Source: a virus. Taken from it: a stretch of 64,000 nt of DNA. Shown here piece after piece: positions 51,554 to 61,631 of the stretch; the first letter of the stretch is position 1; each line of letters begins with the position of its first letter. The stretch covers positions 1 to 64,000 of IMG/VR virus record IMGVR_UViG_3300017991_002758, one strand, 5' to 3'. The notes under the pieces are model-generated. The model had not been told where the DNA came from. It saw nothing but the letters and a program-made list of their open reading frames with translations, and ran no database searches. A program made the translations under genes and the position numbers.

Positions 51554-52903
51554 ATGGCAACAATGCCCAAAACAGGACTGAGGACGCCGGCGGAATATAC
51601 CGATCCGTTTATGCCCCAATTCGATGACGAGTTTGCCACCGACCTCGATAATTGGATTGATGCCAATGCCGCGGATCTCAAGCAGGTTCTGAGGGCCGAT
51701 TCCTACGATCAACTCCCGTGGTACGACCAACAGTCCGGCAAGGTGAAATGGGGTGAATTCACAATAGGTTCGCCCAGGTATGCCAATGTAATGACGGTGG
51801 CCGCGGCTGGCGAAGCGGCAATGACCGGCGACAAGGTGCTGTACGTTGATGTGCCTTCGACCAGACCCTACGGAGGAACAGTGGTGCCAGCCGTTGGTAC
51901 GCTGCCGCAGAACGGTCGCGACCGGGTAATCATAGGAGTGCTTCTTGGCGGTGAAAAATTCCATTTAATTGGCCGCGTTCAGCAGGATCTTCTTGGATAT
52001 GGCCCAGGCCCGGCCATGGTAATACACATTGACAACAGCACTACTACTCTAAGGCATTCCGAAAGTGGACGATTGTTCATAGTGGATGAGGGCAAGACAT
52101 TGACATTGCCCGATCCGACCAGCAGAAAGCAAAGCTACTTCATAAAATGCAACGGAACCCCAGCCCAATACTGCATTCTTGCCGGCGGCCTTGGCACGCT
52201 TGGCTTCCTAGGTCCGCATGAAGAATCGTATGGGGCTTTCAATAGCTCGATCAGAGTATTTGGTGGCGGAGGCCTACTGAGGGTTGTTGCCCACGAGCCG
52301 GTACCAGGCAGTGGTGATTGGGGGTGGCTTGTGCGCGGGGAAACCGCACACTACTCCAATGATTCGACACCAACTGAAGAATGGTTTCTCAGTGGATTAT
52401 CTACCTCTTCCACTCATTATTCAGTTGGATCCACGCCACCAGCTTCGCCGTCTACGGGTTCGCTGTGGTTCAATACTGCGGCTAACTGGAACATTCTGAT
52501 GTACTGGGATACCGCGCGAAGCAAATGGCTGTCGGTGGAAACCGAGATCTTATCCTGGGCTCACGACTCGGCCGATGGTAATGCGCTGTCCGGGTTCGGC
52601 ATCTCCGTGGCCGGCATTGGAACGGGATACCTCGTCGACCGTGACGCATGCATAGTCGAGGCCGCAGCCAGGGGCAGAGGTGGCAACCTTACGAAAGCAT
52701 TTCGGCTGGACAAGGACAATGCAGGTACGCCAGTAAACCTTCACTCCTTCAGCTTGGCGGCTGGAGTGTACAAAGCCAAAGGCCTGGACATCGATCTGGC
52801 GGAGGACGACGACATTTGGGCATATGCCGCAGCAGCCGGCGCCGCAGCCGAGGACGTGACCGTGAGCTACACAATTCGCAGAAGGGTAACGCCGACCCCA
52901 TAG
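51554..52903 (+). CDS. putative tail fibre protein
   Basis: A 449-residue protein with low charge and long Gly/Ser/Thr stretches. The C-terminus includes PPASPSTGSLWFNTAANWNI and GVYKAKGLDIDLAEDDDIW, typical of trimeric phage fibres. The N-terminal part probably attaches to the baseplate. Confidence 0.5.
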   Translation: MATMPKTGLRTPAEYTDPFMPQFDDEFATDLDNWIDANAADLKQVLRADSYDQLPWYDQQSGKVKWGEFTIGSPRYANVMTVAAAGEAAMTGDKVLYVDVPSTRPYGGTVVPAVGTLPQNGRDRVIIGVLLGGEKFHLIGRVQQDLLGYGPGPAMVIHIDNSTTTLRHSESGRLFIVDEGKTLTLPDPTSRKQSYFIKCNGTPAQYCILAGGLGTLGFLGPHEESYGAFNSSIRVFGGGGLLRVVAHEPVPGSGDWGWLVRGETAHYSNDSTPTEEWFLSGLSTSSTHYSVGSTPPASPSTGSLWFNTAANWNILMYWDTARSKWLSVETEILSWAHDSADGNALSGFGISVAGIGTGYLVDRDACIVEAAARGRGGNLTKAFRLDKDNAGTPVNLHSFSLAAGVYKAKGLDIDLAEDDDIWAYAAAAGAAAEDVTVSYTIRRRVTPTP

Positions 52904-52913
52904 GAGGTGACAC

Positions 52914-55295
52914 TTGTCACTGACGGTTGAACAACTGCTCGCAACACTTGGCATTGACCTTGCCGCGGTCGAGGTTTCAACGTCGGGTCGCTACGTCCTG
53001 ATACAGCGAGATCCGCAACCGGATGAAACGGGCATAGATATTGACACCGATGTCGTTTTCACGCTGGTTGATTTAGACGGAGATCCCACGGACGCTTCAT
53101 TGCTTCCGCCCAATTTCGACGTGGATGTCGAGGGCAACAGTGTGCTCTCGTATTCCGGCGGTTCAGCTACATGGACCTCTCCATGGACGGGCACAGTTGA
53201 AACCCACACGGCTTCTTCGCCGTTTGCGTTTTGGAAAGTAATAGCGCAGCAAACTGGATTGTTTGAGTCCGAGCAAGTTGTCCAGGTCCAGATCGATCTT
53301 TATACCACTGGCGGTTGGGGCCATGGATCATGGGGGCATTTCCCCTGGGGCCATCCTCCGGTTGCCCCGGTTTCAATAACTTTCCAGTACGAATTCACCA
53401 TTCAGGATCTCACGCCTCCGAAGCTGATTGCTGCCGAAGGCATGGACCCATTTACACTCCGCGTCACATTCGACGAGGACATGGCATTGGCCGGCGACGG
53501 TTCGCCATTGAACATCGATAATTGGCTGGATTCTATATTGCGCTGGAATGTAGATCCCGAGCCCGGCGTTAACTTGTCAGTGGTGGCCTCCGAGGTTGCG
53601 GATTCGGTATCTCCCAATCCAATTCCCATTGAATGGACTTACGCCGATGAAGCTGAGAGATTGGCGGCCACTGGATTTCAGCCCGAGGATGTTGGCAAAA
53701 TTGCTCTGCAGGAAAGCGATTCAACCTATTGGATGCTCATTGATTACGCATACGCCTCGGGAGCCTACGGTTATGCCACCTACGGACATTTTCCCTATGG
53801 ACATACCCTGGGCTTGACCGGCCCACTGTGGTTGCAGGTTCAGATCGGAACGCAATTCGACCTGACTTTGAATTGGGAGATGACTCCCGGTTGTTCTTAC
53901 CAGATAACTGCTGGGCCCAACACCGAAGACGATGTCGGTAACCTAATCGACACTACCTATAACACTACCTTTTTTACAGGCTTCATGCCGGAATATCCCG
54001 AAGGCCGGGCATTCTCGCATTGGAAGCACATGGTGCCGTTGAAGAACAGGCTGGAGGATGCAACTCAGGATCTGAAGCGAACCAGTAATTGCATCCAAGA
54101 AGTTCTCAACTGGATGATGTATTACATCGACCACTTCACTGATCAATGGGACCCGGACAAGGCAACGCCAGAGCAGATCGATGCTATGCTTTATGACATG
54201 GGCAACCCGTTTGCATCGTGGACCGAGCTGGAGCTCACCGACATTGAAAAGAAAAAGCTCCTGCGGATACTGATTGACATTTACAAAAGCAAAGGTACCG
54301 CATGGGGCATCGAGCAAACTGTATACTTCCTATTGGGCGAAATCGTCGACTGCGTTGAATACCTGACCGGCGGTTGGGTGCTTGGCGTGGATGAGCTCGG
54401 CAGCGGTTCCATTGCCGAAGTTATGAACGACGCTCCGGAAACTTGGGATTTCACGGCCATTGCAGCGCCGTGGGAATTGGAAGTGAAACTGAACGGCGAC
54501 CCGGCCCAGGTGATTACCTTCACGCCAGGTGATTTTGCCAACACCAGTGCGGCAAAGGCCGACGAGGTAATTGCTGTGATAGCTGCCCAGCTGGTAGGCG
54601 GGTCGGCATACAAGCTGTTCCCTGGACAGCCAGCGGTCGCCGCGGGAACCAACCTTGGGACCTTTGCCATTTCGCCTGGCGATTCGCTCGGAATGATTAT
54701 CGGCGATGATCCCACGGTGCATACTGTGATCTTCACGGCCGATGACATCGCCACGCCTGGGGCAGCCACAGTTGAAGAGATTGTCAGCGCCCTGAATTCG
54801 GCCCTGGCGGACCTCATCTTGGCCCTGGTAGTTTCATCCAAGGTGTCTATTGAAACCGTCGTCAGAGGAGATATGGCGAGCCTGGAGATTCAATCCGGAT
54901 CTGTCCAGGCCGCTCTAGGATTGCCAACGGCCGAACAGCAGGGAACCGACCTGGCTCAATTGTCTATTTACAGCAACAAGGCCGGCGTCGAGGCCTCGGT
55001 AGAAATAAGTGGGGGCTCGGTAAATGATGCCCTGGAATTCGATACGCAAATGGTGGGATCAACCGGCGGAGCAATATTGGCTCCGGACGACTCGTACACC
55101 ATGTACTCGTTCGACATCGAGACTCAGAACGTGCTAACATCTGAGGAGACGTCAATAGTGCGAAAGGTGGCCGAGTACATGAAGCCGGCGCATACCCATT
55201 TAATCGAAATAAGAACGGCGCAAACGCTGCCATGGCCAGATGGCTGGGTACTTGGCGTTGATGCACTAGACGAAACCGCTGAACTGGCGGAGTGA
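52914..55295 (+). CDS. gpI-like tail protein with inserted modules
   Basis: A 793-residue protein, TTG start after GAGGTG. The core tail-protein-I features are GNPFASWTELELTDIEKKKL and YKSKGTAWGIEQTVYFLLGE; the C-terminus VRKVAEYMKPAHTHLIEI is shared with gpI. Inserts are a His/Trp/Gly segment GWGHGSWGHFPWGH (about 53,311-53,352) and a sister GYATYGHFPYGH, an EYADE-type module near 53,636, and two beta modules (54,450-55,080) like those in the sheath. It links baseplate to fibres. Confidence 0.65.
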   Translation: MSLTVEQLLATLGIDLAAVEVSTSGRYVLIQRDPQPDETGIDIDTDVVFTLVDLDGDPTDASLLPPNFDVDVEGNSVLSYSGGSATWTSPWTGTVETHTASSPFAFWKVIAQQTGLFESEQVVQVQIDLYTTGGWGHGSWGHFPWGHPPVAPVSITFQYEFTIQDLTPPKLIAAEGMDPFTLRVTFDEDMALAGDGSPLNIDNWLDSILRWNVDPEPGVNLSVVASEVADSVSPNPIPIEWTYADEAERLAATGFQPEDVGKIALQESDSTYWMLIDYAYASGAYGYATYGHFPYGHTLGLTGPLWLQVQIGTQFDLTLNWEMTPGCSYQITAGPNTEDDVGNLIDTTYNTTFFTGFMPEYPEGRAFSHWKHMVPLKNRLEDATQDLKRTSNCIQEVLNWMMYYIDHFTDQWDPDKATPEQIDAMLYDMGNPFASWTELELTDIEKKKLLRILIDIYKSKGTAWGIEQTVYFLLGEIVDCVEYLTGGWVLGVDELGSGSIAEVMNDAPETWDFTAIAAPWELEVKLNGDPAQVITFTPGDFANTSAAKADEVIAVIAAQLVGGSAYKLFPGQPAVAAGTNLGTFAISPGDSLGMIIGDDPTVHTVIFTADDIATPGAATVEEIVSALNSALADLILALVVSSKVSIETVVRGDMASLEIQSGSVQAALGLPTAEQQGTDLAQLSIYSNKAGVEASVEISGGSVNDALEFDTQMVGSTGGAILAPDDSYTMYSFDIETQNVLTSEETSIVRKVAEYMKPAHTHLIEIRTAQTLPWPDGWVLGVDALDETAELAE

Positions 55296-55307
55296 TCAGG
55301 AGAGAAC

Positions 55308-57167
55308 ATGGACATTTTTGACTGGTATTTCAAGCAAATCGTGACGCAGGGTCAGATGGACTGGGCGTTTGACCGCGTCCAGTCGGCAATGTATGGAATC
55401 TCCGTCGACAACGACATGGTCGGAATCGTCGATGGTCTAACCGTTACCCAACATGCGCCAACACCGGACAAGAACGTGGATATTGCCGGGCCTGGAACGG
55501 CGTTCGATAAATCAGGCCAGCGATGCTACGTTCCAGATCTCCTGAGCGTAGTCGATTGCTCGCAAGATGAATTTGGAACCGACTCGAATCCGCCCACGGC
55601 CACCTATCAGCGGTACATTTCGGTATTCCTCAGATTCAACCGCAACTTGACGGACCCGGCGCTGGACGGCAATAATATCCAGGTTTACACCAAGCAGCTC
55701 GAGTCATTCGAGCTGTTCGTCAGGCTCGGCGCCGAGGCCGCCCCAGCTTCGGCCGTACCACCGCCTTTGATGGACGATGCCATACTACTCGTGGACATTC
55801 TGGTGACCAACGGCTTCACCGCGATAGTCAACGGCGACATGGACTTCAGCCGGCGCGAGGACTGGGTTCGTTTCTTGGGCAGTGTATTGGGCAGCCGAGT
55901 ATACGGCACGGCTAAGGAGGGCCTCGAGGACGTGCTCGCGCTGATCGAGAGCTGGGGTGGCGCACTGCCGTTCTCATTCGGAGCTACCTGGTTTGGATCG
56001 GTCGCCGTAGCGGGATCTTCACCGCCACCGGCAACCATGCAGGACGCGCTGAACGCGATAGTGTTCGATCTCGCGAAGGCGGGAGCGACGCCGGCTGGGA
56101 CGGAGCACATCGGCGCGCTCGACTCGCCAGCGTGGACCTACGTCACGAACTGGGCAAGCGCGAGCCTCGCGGCTGTCCTCGCAAGCCTCGGCGGAGATCT
56201 CAACTCCCATATCGGAGGAGCGGCGCCGTACCACCCGGCGAGTGCGATAACCTTCGCCGCATATTCGTTCCTGACTTCTACCGATGTACAAGCCGCGATG
56301 CAGGAGATGATCGATGACCTTGCGCTAACCACCGGAACACCGGGAGCTACCAGAATCGGAGGAGGAGCGATTTCGGATTCGCCAACGGGTCTCGCTGGTG
56401 GAACATTGACCGCGCAGATCACCGCACTTCTCGCGGCAATAAATGACCGCGCAAGAATAGCGAGCGCGGAGACCATCACCGCCAACTGGATATTCGACGC
56501 GATCATCAGGCTCGCCGACGAGGGCGCCTATGTCCGCGGCGAGGAGACGACGTCCGGCCACTACTTCCCGATCTTCAGGCATAGCTCGCTTCGCGGCGGG
56601 ATATGGTATTCGGGATCTAGCGGAGCCATCGCCATTGCGTACAACTGCTACTGGGATTCAGGCAGCTCGGTCTGGAAATACATTCTCAGCAACGAGCACT
56701 CGTACGTCCTGATGCTGTCCAGTTCAGGGCTCTACCTGGAGAAAATGGACAAGGATGATCCCAACCATATTTCTGGTGGTTGGACGGATCTCGATTGGAC
56801 TGGCAATATCAGCCTGGGCAGCGATACGAGTGGCACAATCGCAATGAACGTATTCGCCTTGGCCGGAAGCACCAGCGGTTTCCAATTCTACGACCGCGTC
56901 AGATATGCACTGCACGTTTACAATACTGGAACTGCATCGCATGTCATGACGAATCATTGTGCCTGCACCTGGCACGCCAAGATGCCCTCCGCATTGGTGA
57001 GTGGTGACATTACCGTCAGTCCAGACAGCCAAACCAACTGGTCTGGTACTCCGTCGGTTGTTGGCGTTGATTCATACGGATGCACGGTGTCGGATTCCTG
57101 CGACGCCATAGCCCAATACGGCCAGGCATGGAACTACGGCTCGCTTGAGCTGGACATGACGGTATAG
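55308..57167 (+). CDS. tail fibre/receptor-binding candidate
   Basis: A 619-residue protein. An acidic N-terminus (FDWYFKQIVTQGQMDWAFDRV) is followed by repeated TAQITALLAAINDRARI-like and ATWFGSVAVAGS segments and a C-terminal beta domain ending in SLELDMTV. The composition and position suggest a fibre or adhesin; the tip fold is not identifiable. Confidence 0.55.
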   Translation: MDIFDWYFKQIVTQGQMDWAFDRVQSAMYGISVDNDMVGIVDGLTVTQHAPTPDKNVDIAGPGTAFDKSGQRCYVPDLLSVVDCSQDEFGTDSNPPTATYQRYISVFLRFNRNLTDPALDGNNIQVYTKQLESFELFVRLGAEAAPASAVPPPLMDDAILLVDILVTNGFTAIVNGDMDFSRREDWVRFLGSVLGSRVYGTAKEGLEDVLALIESWGGALPFSFGATWFGSVAVAGSSPPPATMQDALNAIVFDLAKAGATPAGTEHIGALDSPAWTYVTNWASASLAAVLASLGGDLNSHIGGAAPYHPASAITFAAYSFLTSTDVQAAMQEMIDDLALTTGTPGATRIGGGAISDSPTGLAGGTLTAQITALLAAINDRARIASAETITANWIFDAIIRLADEGAYVRGEETTSGHYFPIFRHSSLRGGIWYSGSSGAIAIAYNCYWDSGSSVWKYILSNEHSYVLMLSSSGLYLEKMDKDDPNHISGGWTDLDWTGNISLGSDTSGTIAMNVFALAGSTSGFQFYDRVRYALHVYNTGTASHVMTNHCACTWHAKMPSALVSGDITVSPDSQTNWSGTPSVVGVDSYGCTVSDSCDAIAQYGQAWNYGSLELDMTV

Positions 57168-57179
57168 GAGGAGGACCCC

Positions 57180-57662
57180 ATGGGATTAGTATCATATAAC
57201 GGCGAAGAGAAAACCATCACCTTTCGATGCAAAAGATGCGAAGAGCTTGGGCATGAGCCAACAAGGGCTATTCAGGAAAACGACATCATACTGGCAGAAG
57301 GAGCCGGATTTGTCGGCGTCGAATTGCCCCTCTGTCCCAACTGCAAATCGAGGAGTTACATTTTACCAGGCCAAGAATTAAAAGGCCCCATGACTCATCT
57401 TCGCGCCATTCTGCACAGGAGAATATACGAGGCGGCCGGAGGCGACGCCAATCTGGATCTGGCAAAGCACAAGGAATTCATCGACTCCATGAAGACCTCG
57501 TATTCCAATGTCGCAACCAAGGATGCCAAGGACGAGTTTGACGGCAAAAAGAACTTCAGCAGCGCCGATAAAACCGGCAAGCCGTTGAAGGAAATGGCCA
57601 ATCCGGTGCAGCCGATTGAAAAAGAAAAAGAGAAAGAGAAAAAGGAGTCCGCTTCCCAGTAG
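57180..57662 (+). CDS. small zinc-ribbon protein inside fibre region
   Basis: A 160-residue protein. CKRCEELGHE near the N-terminus and CPNCKSRSY about 40 residues later form a zinc ribbon; the C-terminus is a long charged tail with KEKEKEKEKK. A soluble zinc protein within the fibre cluster is unexpected; it may be a fibre-folding chaperone. Confidence 0.5.
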   Translation: MGLVSYNGEEKTITFRCKRCEELGHEPTRAIQENDIILAEGAGFVGVELPLCPNCKSRSYILPGQELKGPMTHLRAILHRRIYEAAGGDANLDLAKHKEFIDSMKTSYSNVATKDAKDEFDGKKNFSSADKTGKPLKEMANPVQPIEKEKEKEKKESASQ

Positions 57663-57677
57663 GACAAGGAGGAGCCA

Positions 57678-60600
57678 ATGGCTGCTGAGTTTTGGATTAG
57701 ACGAACGCCGGCCGGCGATTTCACTATCGATGACCTCGGCCTGACGGTTGAAGGCAGTGGCGACGAAATAGATCTGCTGACAATGTTCGATACCGAGCAG
57801 ATCGTGAACAGTGCGGATCTGGCAGCGGCAATAGTGGCCGATGATGTTACGCGGATCGACGGTCCTGCCGGTAGTCCAATAGCCGCGGCCGATGCGTTCA
57901 AGGACATCCAGCCGCAGCTGCCGCTAACCGGCAACGAGCACCAGTTCCTGAACGGAAAGGGTGAATACTCAGCGCCGGTCAGCTTCATCATGGCGAAGAA
58001 CATGAGGTTCGGCTGGAACGATCAGTATGAGTATGACCTGACTTTCACCGACGGCACGCGCCAGCTCGACATCACGCCCACAGGAGCCTCCTTCACTTGG
58101 TATCAAGGAATCTGGGAATACCAGAAGACCTCGGACAGCATAATAATCTCCACCGCCGAGGGTCTGCACATGGTGTTCTACAACGGCAACACCTTGACCG
58201 AGACGGTGAACCCCACCGGCGATCAGATTGCCTCGGTGCTGAGGGATAATACGCTGGTGGCCTTCATCTACTGGGATGCCACCAACTCGAAGGCAATCTA
58301 CCTAGGCTACGAGTCGCACTCATTTGTGATGCCGCCCGAGACGCACATCAACCTGCACCTGACGCGAGGTGCGCAGTACATATCAGGGAACGGGGCGACC
58401 AACGTCGTGGCCGACGGCAACGGAGATCTGGACGTCCATGCACAGTTCGGAATCAGCTCGGGTAGAATGGCCGACGAGGATGTGTACACGGATTCCGCCG
58501 GCGTTGGTTCCACGACCGGATTGCCCATATATCATCTCGAAGGCTCAGAGGCTTCGCCAAATATCAGGCAGGTAATCAACTCTGGATTTTCTGTGAGGAC
58601 AACTGGCAGTGGAAGATTGGCATACAATCTGCTTTCGGGAGGATCGTGGTCGGTTGCCGAGGTAACGAACAACAACTTTGTTCTATGCCATGTTCTGGCG
58701 TCCAATGATTCGGTTGAAAGCCGTAAACTGATTGCCTTCATGGGACAGGCCCAATATGCAAACATTGCAGCAGCTAGGGCAGCGGCAGAAGAAGAAATCA
58801 ATCGGCTGGTTCTGGGCCGCTGGGCCTCACAAGAAATGGTCAAGCTGTTCACTTTCATTTTCCAGACCGCAGACGGTTACGCCAACAGTGTAAAAGGTCG
58901 CATTAGAACTACAGATACCGGAGCAGATTACATTGATTGGCGTGGCACTTCTGCATTCGCGGCAGCCGGTGATGCCGCGGGAACAACTTTCAGTGATAAT
59001 GACTTTGGCCTATTCAATGACGCCGATCCGACCAAGCAGGCCGATTTCGATCTTTCGGGCATTTCCTCTGGCTATAAAAGGACGGTGACACTGCCCGATA
59101 AAAATATAGAGGTAGACGACAAGAATGATTCGCGGCCGCCAACCAGCCATGCCTCAACTCACCAATCCGGTGGTGCTGATTCCATCAAGCTCGATGACTT
59201 GGCCGCACCAGACGACAACACGGATCTCGACGCGACGACCGGGCAACACGGCCTGTTGCCGAAACTCGGAGGCGGCACGGCAAATTTCCTCCGCGCCGAC
59301 GGAACCTGGGCAACACCTTCCGGAGGAACTCCTGGAGCTCACGCATCGACTCACGAGAATGGTGGTTCGGATGAGATCTCTGTGGCCGGCTTGAGCGGAG
59401 CATTGGCCGATCCCCAGACGCCAAGTTCGCACGCTTCCACTCACGACGCCGGCGGCGCCGATGCTATGGCAATCGATGCCGCGGCCGGCACGGGTAGTTT
59501 GCGAACGCTGGGAACAGGATCTCAGCAGGCATGCGCCGGCGATGATGCAAGGCTTTCCGATGATCGAAATGATCCCGATGCAATTCACGACAATGTAGCG
59601 TCCGAGATCTATCCCATCACCGAAAAGGGAACGCCGGTCACGACCGACGTGCTACTCATCGAGGACGCAGCAGATTCTTACAATAAAAAGAAGATTCGCA
59701 TTGGAAGTCTGCCGGCCGCGCAGCCAGCGGCGCACCATACCAGCCATGAGTCGGGAGGTTCCGATTCCATCAAGCTCGACGACTTGGCCACGCCGGACGA
59801 CAATACCGACCTCGATGCCACGACCGGGCAACACGGCCTGTTGCCGAAACTCGGAGGCGGCACAGCGAACTTCCTGCGCGCCGACGGAACCTGGGCAGCT
59901 CCCGATGGAGGCACGCCGGCCTCGCACGCTTCCAGCCATGAAAATGGTGGCTCTGACGAGATCTCTGTAGCCGGGCTCAGTGGCGCACTGGCCGATCCGC
60001 AAACGCCTGAGTCCCATGCATCATCTCACGAGAATGGCGGTGCTGATGAAATGAGTGTAGCCGGGCTCAGTGGCGCACTGGCCGATCCGCAAACACCAAG
60101 CTCTCATGCCTCAACTCACCAATCCGGTGGTGCTGATTCCATCAAGCTCGACGACTTGGCCGCACCAGACGACAATACCGATCTCGACGCGACGACCGGG
60201 CAACACGGCCTGTTGCCGAAGCTAGGAGGCGGCACGGCTAACTTCCTCCGTGCTGACGGCAGTTGGGCTTCACCAGATGGAGGAACGCCGGCGGCGCATG
60301 CTTCAACGCATGAGAACGGTGGTGCTGATGAAATGAGTGTCGCTGGGTTGAGCGGCGCACTGGCCGATCCCCAAACTCCGTCTTCTCACGCATCGACGCA
60401 TGAGAACGGAGGAGCTGATGAGATGTCAGTCGCCGGCCTTAGCGGAGCATTGGCCGATCCTCAGACTCCTTCTTCGCACGCTTCGAGTCACCAATCTGGC
60501 GGAGCTGATTCTATCAAGTTGGATGACTTGGCCACGCCGGACGACAATACCGACCTCGACGCGACGACCGGGCAACACGGCCTGTTGCCGAAGCTTGGTG

Positions 60601-61631
60601 GCGGGACCACCAATTTCTTGCGTGCTGACGGCACCTGGGCGGCGCCTCCCGGCGGTACCCCTGATCCGCACGCATCTACACACGAGAACGGTGGATCCGA
60701 TGAGATTTCCGTAGCCGGCCTCAGCGGAACACTGGCCGACCCGCAAACACCAAGCTCTCATGCCTCAACTCACCAATCTGGCGGCGCCGATGCAATAAAA
60801 CTCGACGACCTAGCAGCGCCAGACGACAATACGGATTTGAACGCAACCACTGGGCAACACGGCTTGTTGCCCAAGCTTGGAGGCGGAACCTCAAACTTCC
60901 TCCGCGCTGACGGCAGTTGGGCCTCTCCCGACGGAGGAACGCCGGCCTACCATGCATCAAGTCACCAGTCCGGTGGAGGAGATTCGATAAAACTCGACGA
61001 CCTGGCAACGCCGGACGACAACACCGATCTCAACGCGACCACCAGCCAGCACGGCCTGCTGCCGAAATTGGGCGGCGGAACCACGAACTTCCTGCGCGCC
61101 GACGGGACCTGGGCGGCGCCTGGGGCCAGCTCTTCGTTCCCCACGAAATACTACGACGCCGACATGCTGGACTTGCCGCTGAGCTCAGATTGGGCCGTAA
61201 CTGACAATGCGGCACTCGCTGCGGACAGCAACAATTCGGCCCTTTCCGTTCTGAATTTCGATGACACTGATGAGGAAGGATGTGGTCTGTTGGTGCAGCC
61301 GCCAAGTGGCGCTACAAATATTGTTATCACGATTCGTTCTCGCGCCGATACGGCACCGGGAGGGACGAGTGGCGTGGCTCTGCTTCTGTACAAGCGCGAC
61401 CTGCCCGACAACTCGGCTGTCGGCTCTTGGTCGGGCGGATACCAAATGACGGACCTGTCATTCCCAACCAACGAATATTGGCAGTACGACTCGCAGACCA
61501 TCGCGCTGTCGACGCTGGGCATCACTGCCGGGAGGCTGACCCAGCTAGAGCTGGTGCGCGACACCATCGACGGCGGAGACACGCTGTCGGGCGACTGGGT
61601 GCTGTCCAGGCTGCAGATTGGGTGGACCTAA
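57678..61631 (+). CDS. long tail fibre with His/Gly repeats
   Basis: A 1317-residue fibre. The N-terminal 470 residues form an unfamiliar domain. Residues about 490-1145 hold 13 repeats. Six begin HxSxHxSGGxD and contain SIKLDDLA, DDNTDLDATTGQHGLLPKL and FLRADGTWAAP; six are HASTHENGGSDEISVAGLSG type; one diverges. FLRADGTW-type segments are common in phage fibres. The C-terminal about 150 residues form a beta-rich tip (YYDADMLDLPLSSDW). The repeats probably make a trimeric shaft. Confidence 0.75.
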   Translation: MAAEFWIRRTPAGDFTIDDLGLTVEGSGDEIDLLTMFDTEQIVNSADLAAAIVADDVTRIDGPAGSPIAAADAFKDIQPQLPLTGNEHQFLNGKGEYSAPVSFIMAKNMRFGWNDQYEYDLTFTDGTRQLDITPTGASFTWYQGIWEYQKTSDSIIISTAEGLHMVFYNGNTLTETVNPTGDQIASVLRDNTLVAFIYWDATNSKAIYLGYESHSFVMPPETHINLHLTRGAQYISGNGATNVVADGNGDLDVHAQFGISSGRMADEDVYTDSAGVGSTTGLPIYHLEGSEASPNIRQVINSGFSVRTTGSGRLAYNLLSGGSWSVAEVTNNNFVLCHVLASNDSVESRKLIAFMGQAQYANIAAARAAAEEEINRLVLGRWASQEMVKLFTFIFQTADGYANSVKGRIRTTDTGADYIDWRGTSAFAAAGDAAGTTFSDNDFGLFNDADPTKQADFDLSGISSGYKRTVTLPDKNIEVDDKNDSRPPTSHASTHQSGGADSIKLDDLAAPDDNTDLDATTGQHGLLPKLGGGTANFLRADGTWATPSGGTPGAHASTHENGGSDEISVAGLSGALADPQTPSSHASTHDAGGADAMAIDAAAGTGSLRTLGTGSQQACAGDDARLSDDRNDPDAIHDNVASEIYPITEKGTPVTTDVLLIEDAADSYNKKKIRIGSLPAAQPAAHHTSHESGGSDSIKLDDLATPDDNTDLDATTGQHGLLPKLGGGTANFLRADGTWAAPDGGTPASHASSHENGGSDEISVAGLSGALADPQTPESHASSHENGGADEMSVAGLSGALADPQTPSSHASTHQSGGADSIKLDDLAAPDDNTDLDATTGQHGLLPKLGGGTANFLRADGSWASPDGGTPAAHASTHENGGADEMSVAGLSGALADPQTPSSHASTHENGGADEMSVAGLSGALADPQTPSSHASSHQSGGADSIKLDDLATPDDNTDLDATTGQHGLLPKLGGGTTNFLRADGTWAAPPGGTPDPHASTHENGGSDEISVAGLSGTLADPQTPSSHASTHQSGGADAIKLDDLAAPDDNTDLNATTGQHGLLPKLGGGTSNFLRADGSWASPDGGTPAYHASSHQSGGGDSIKLDDLATPDDNTDLNATTSQHGLLPKLGGGTTNFLRADGTWAAPGASSSFPTKYYDADMLDLPLSSDWAVTDNAALAADSNNSALSVLNFDDTDEEGCGLLVQPPSGATNIVITIRSRADTAPGGTSGVALLLYKRDLPDNSAVGSWSGGYQMTDLSFPTNEYWQYDSQTIALSTLGITAGRLTQLELVRDTIDGGDTLSGDWVLSRLQIGWT
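59126..61110 (+). repeat. tandem repeat block in the fibre gene
   Basis: Thirteen in-frame copies of roughly 30- and 64-codon units. Several DNA copies are almost identical, for example those at about 59,145, 60,105 and 60,760 (CATGCCTCAACTCACCAATC). This favours slippage or recombination and thus fibre-length variation. Confidence 0.7.

Noticed and set aside
59126-61110. Possible CRISPR array or non-coding tandem repeats
   Set aside because: The repeats are in frame, of unequal length (30 and 64 codons), continuous without spacers, and encode a typical phage fibre motif.
61280-61630. In-frame upstream extension of the LamG gene
   Set aside because: This stretch overlaps the C-terminus of the giant fibre gene in another frame and lacks LamG pattern. 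The ATG at 61631 is directly before the conserved strand.
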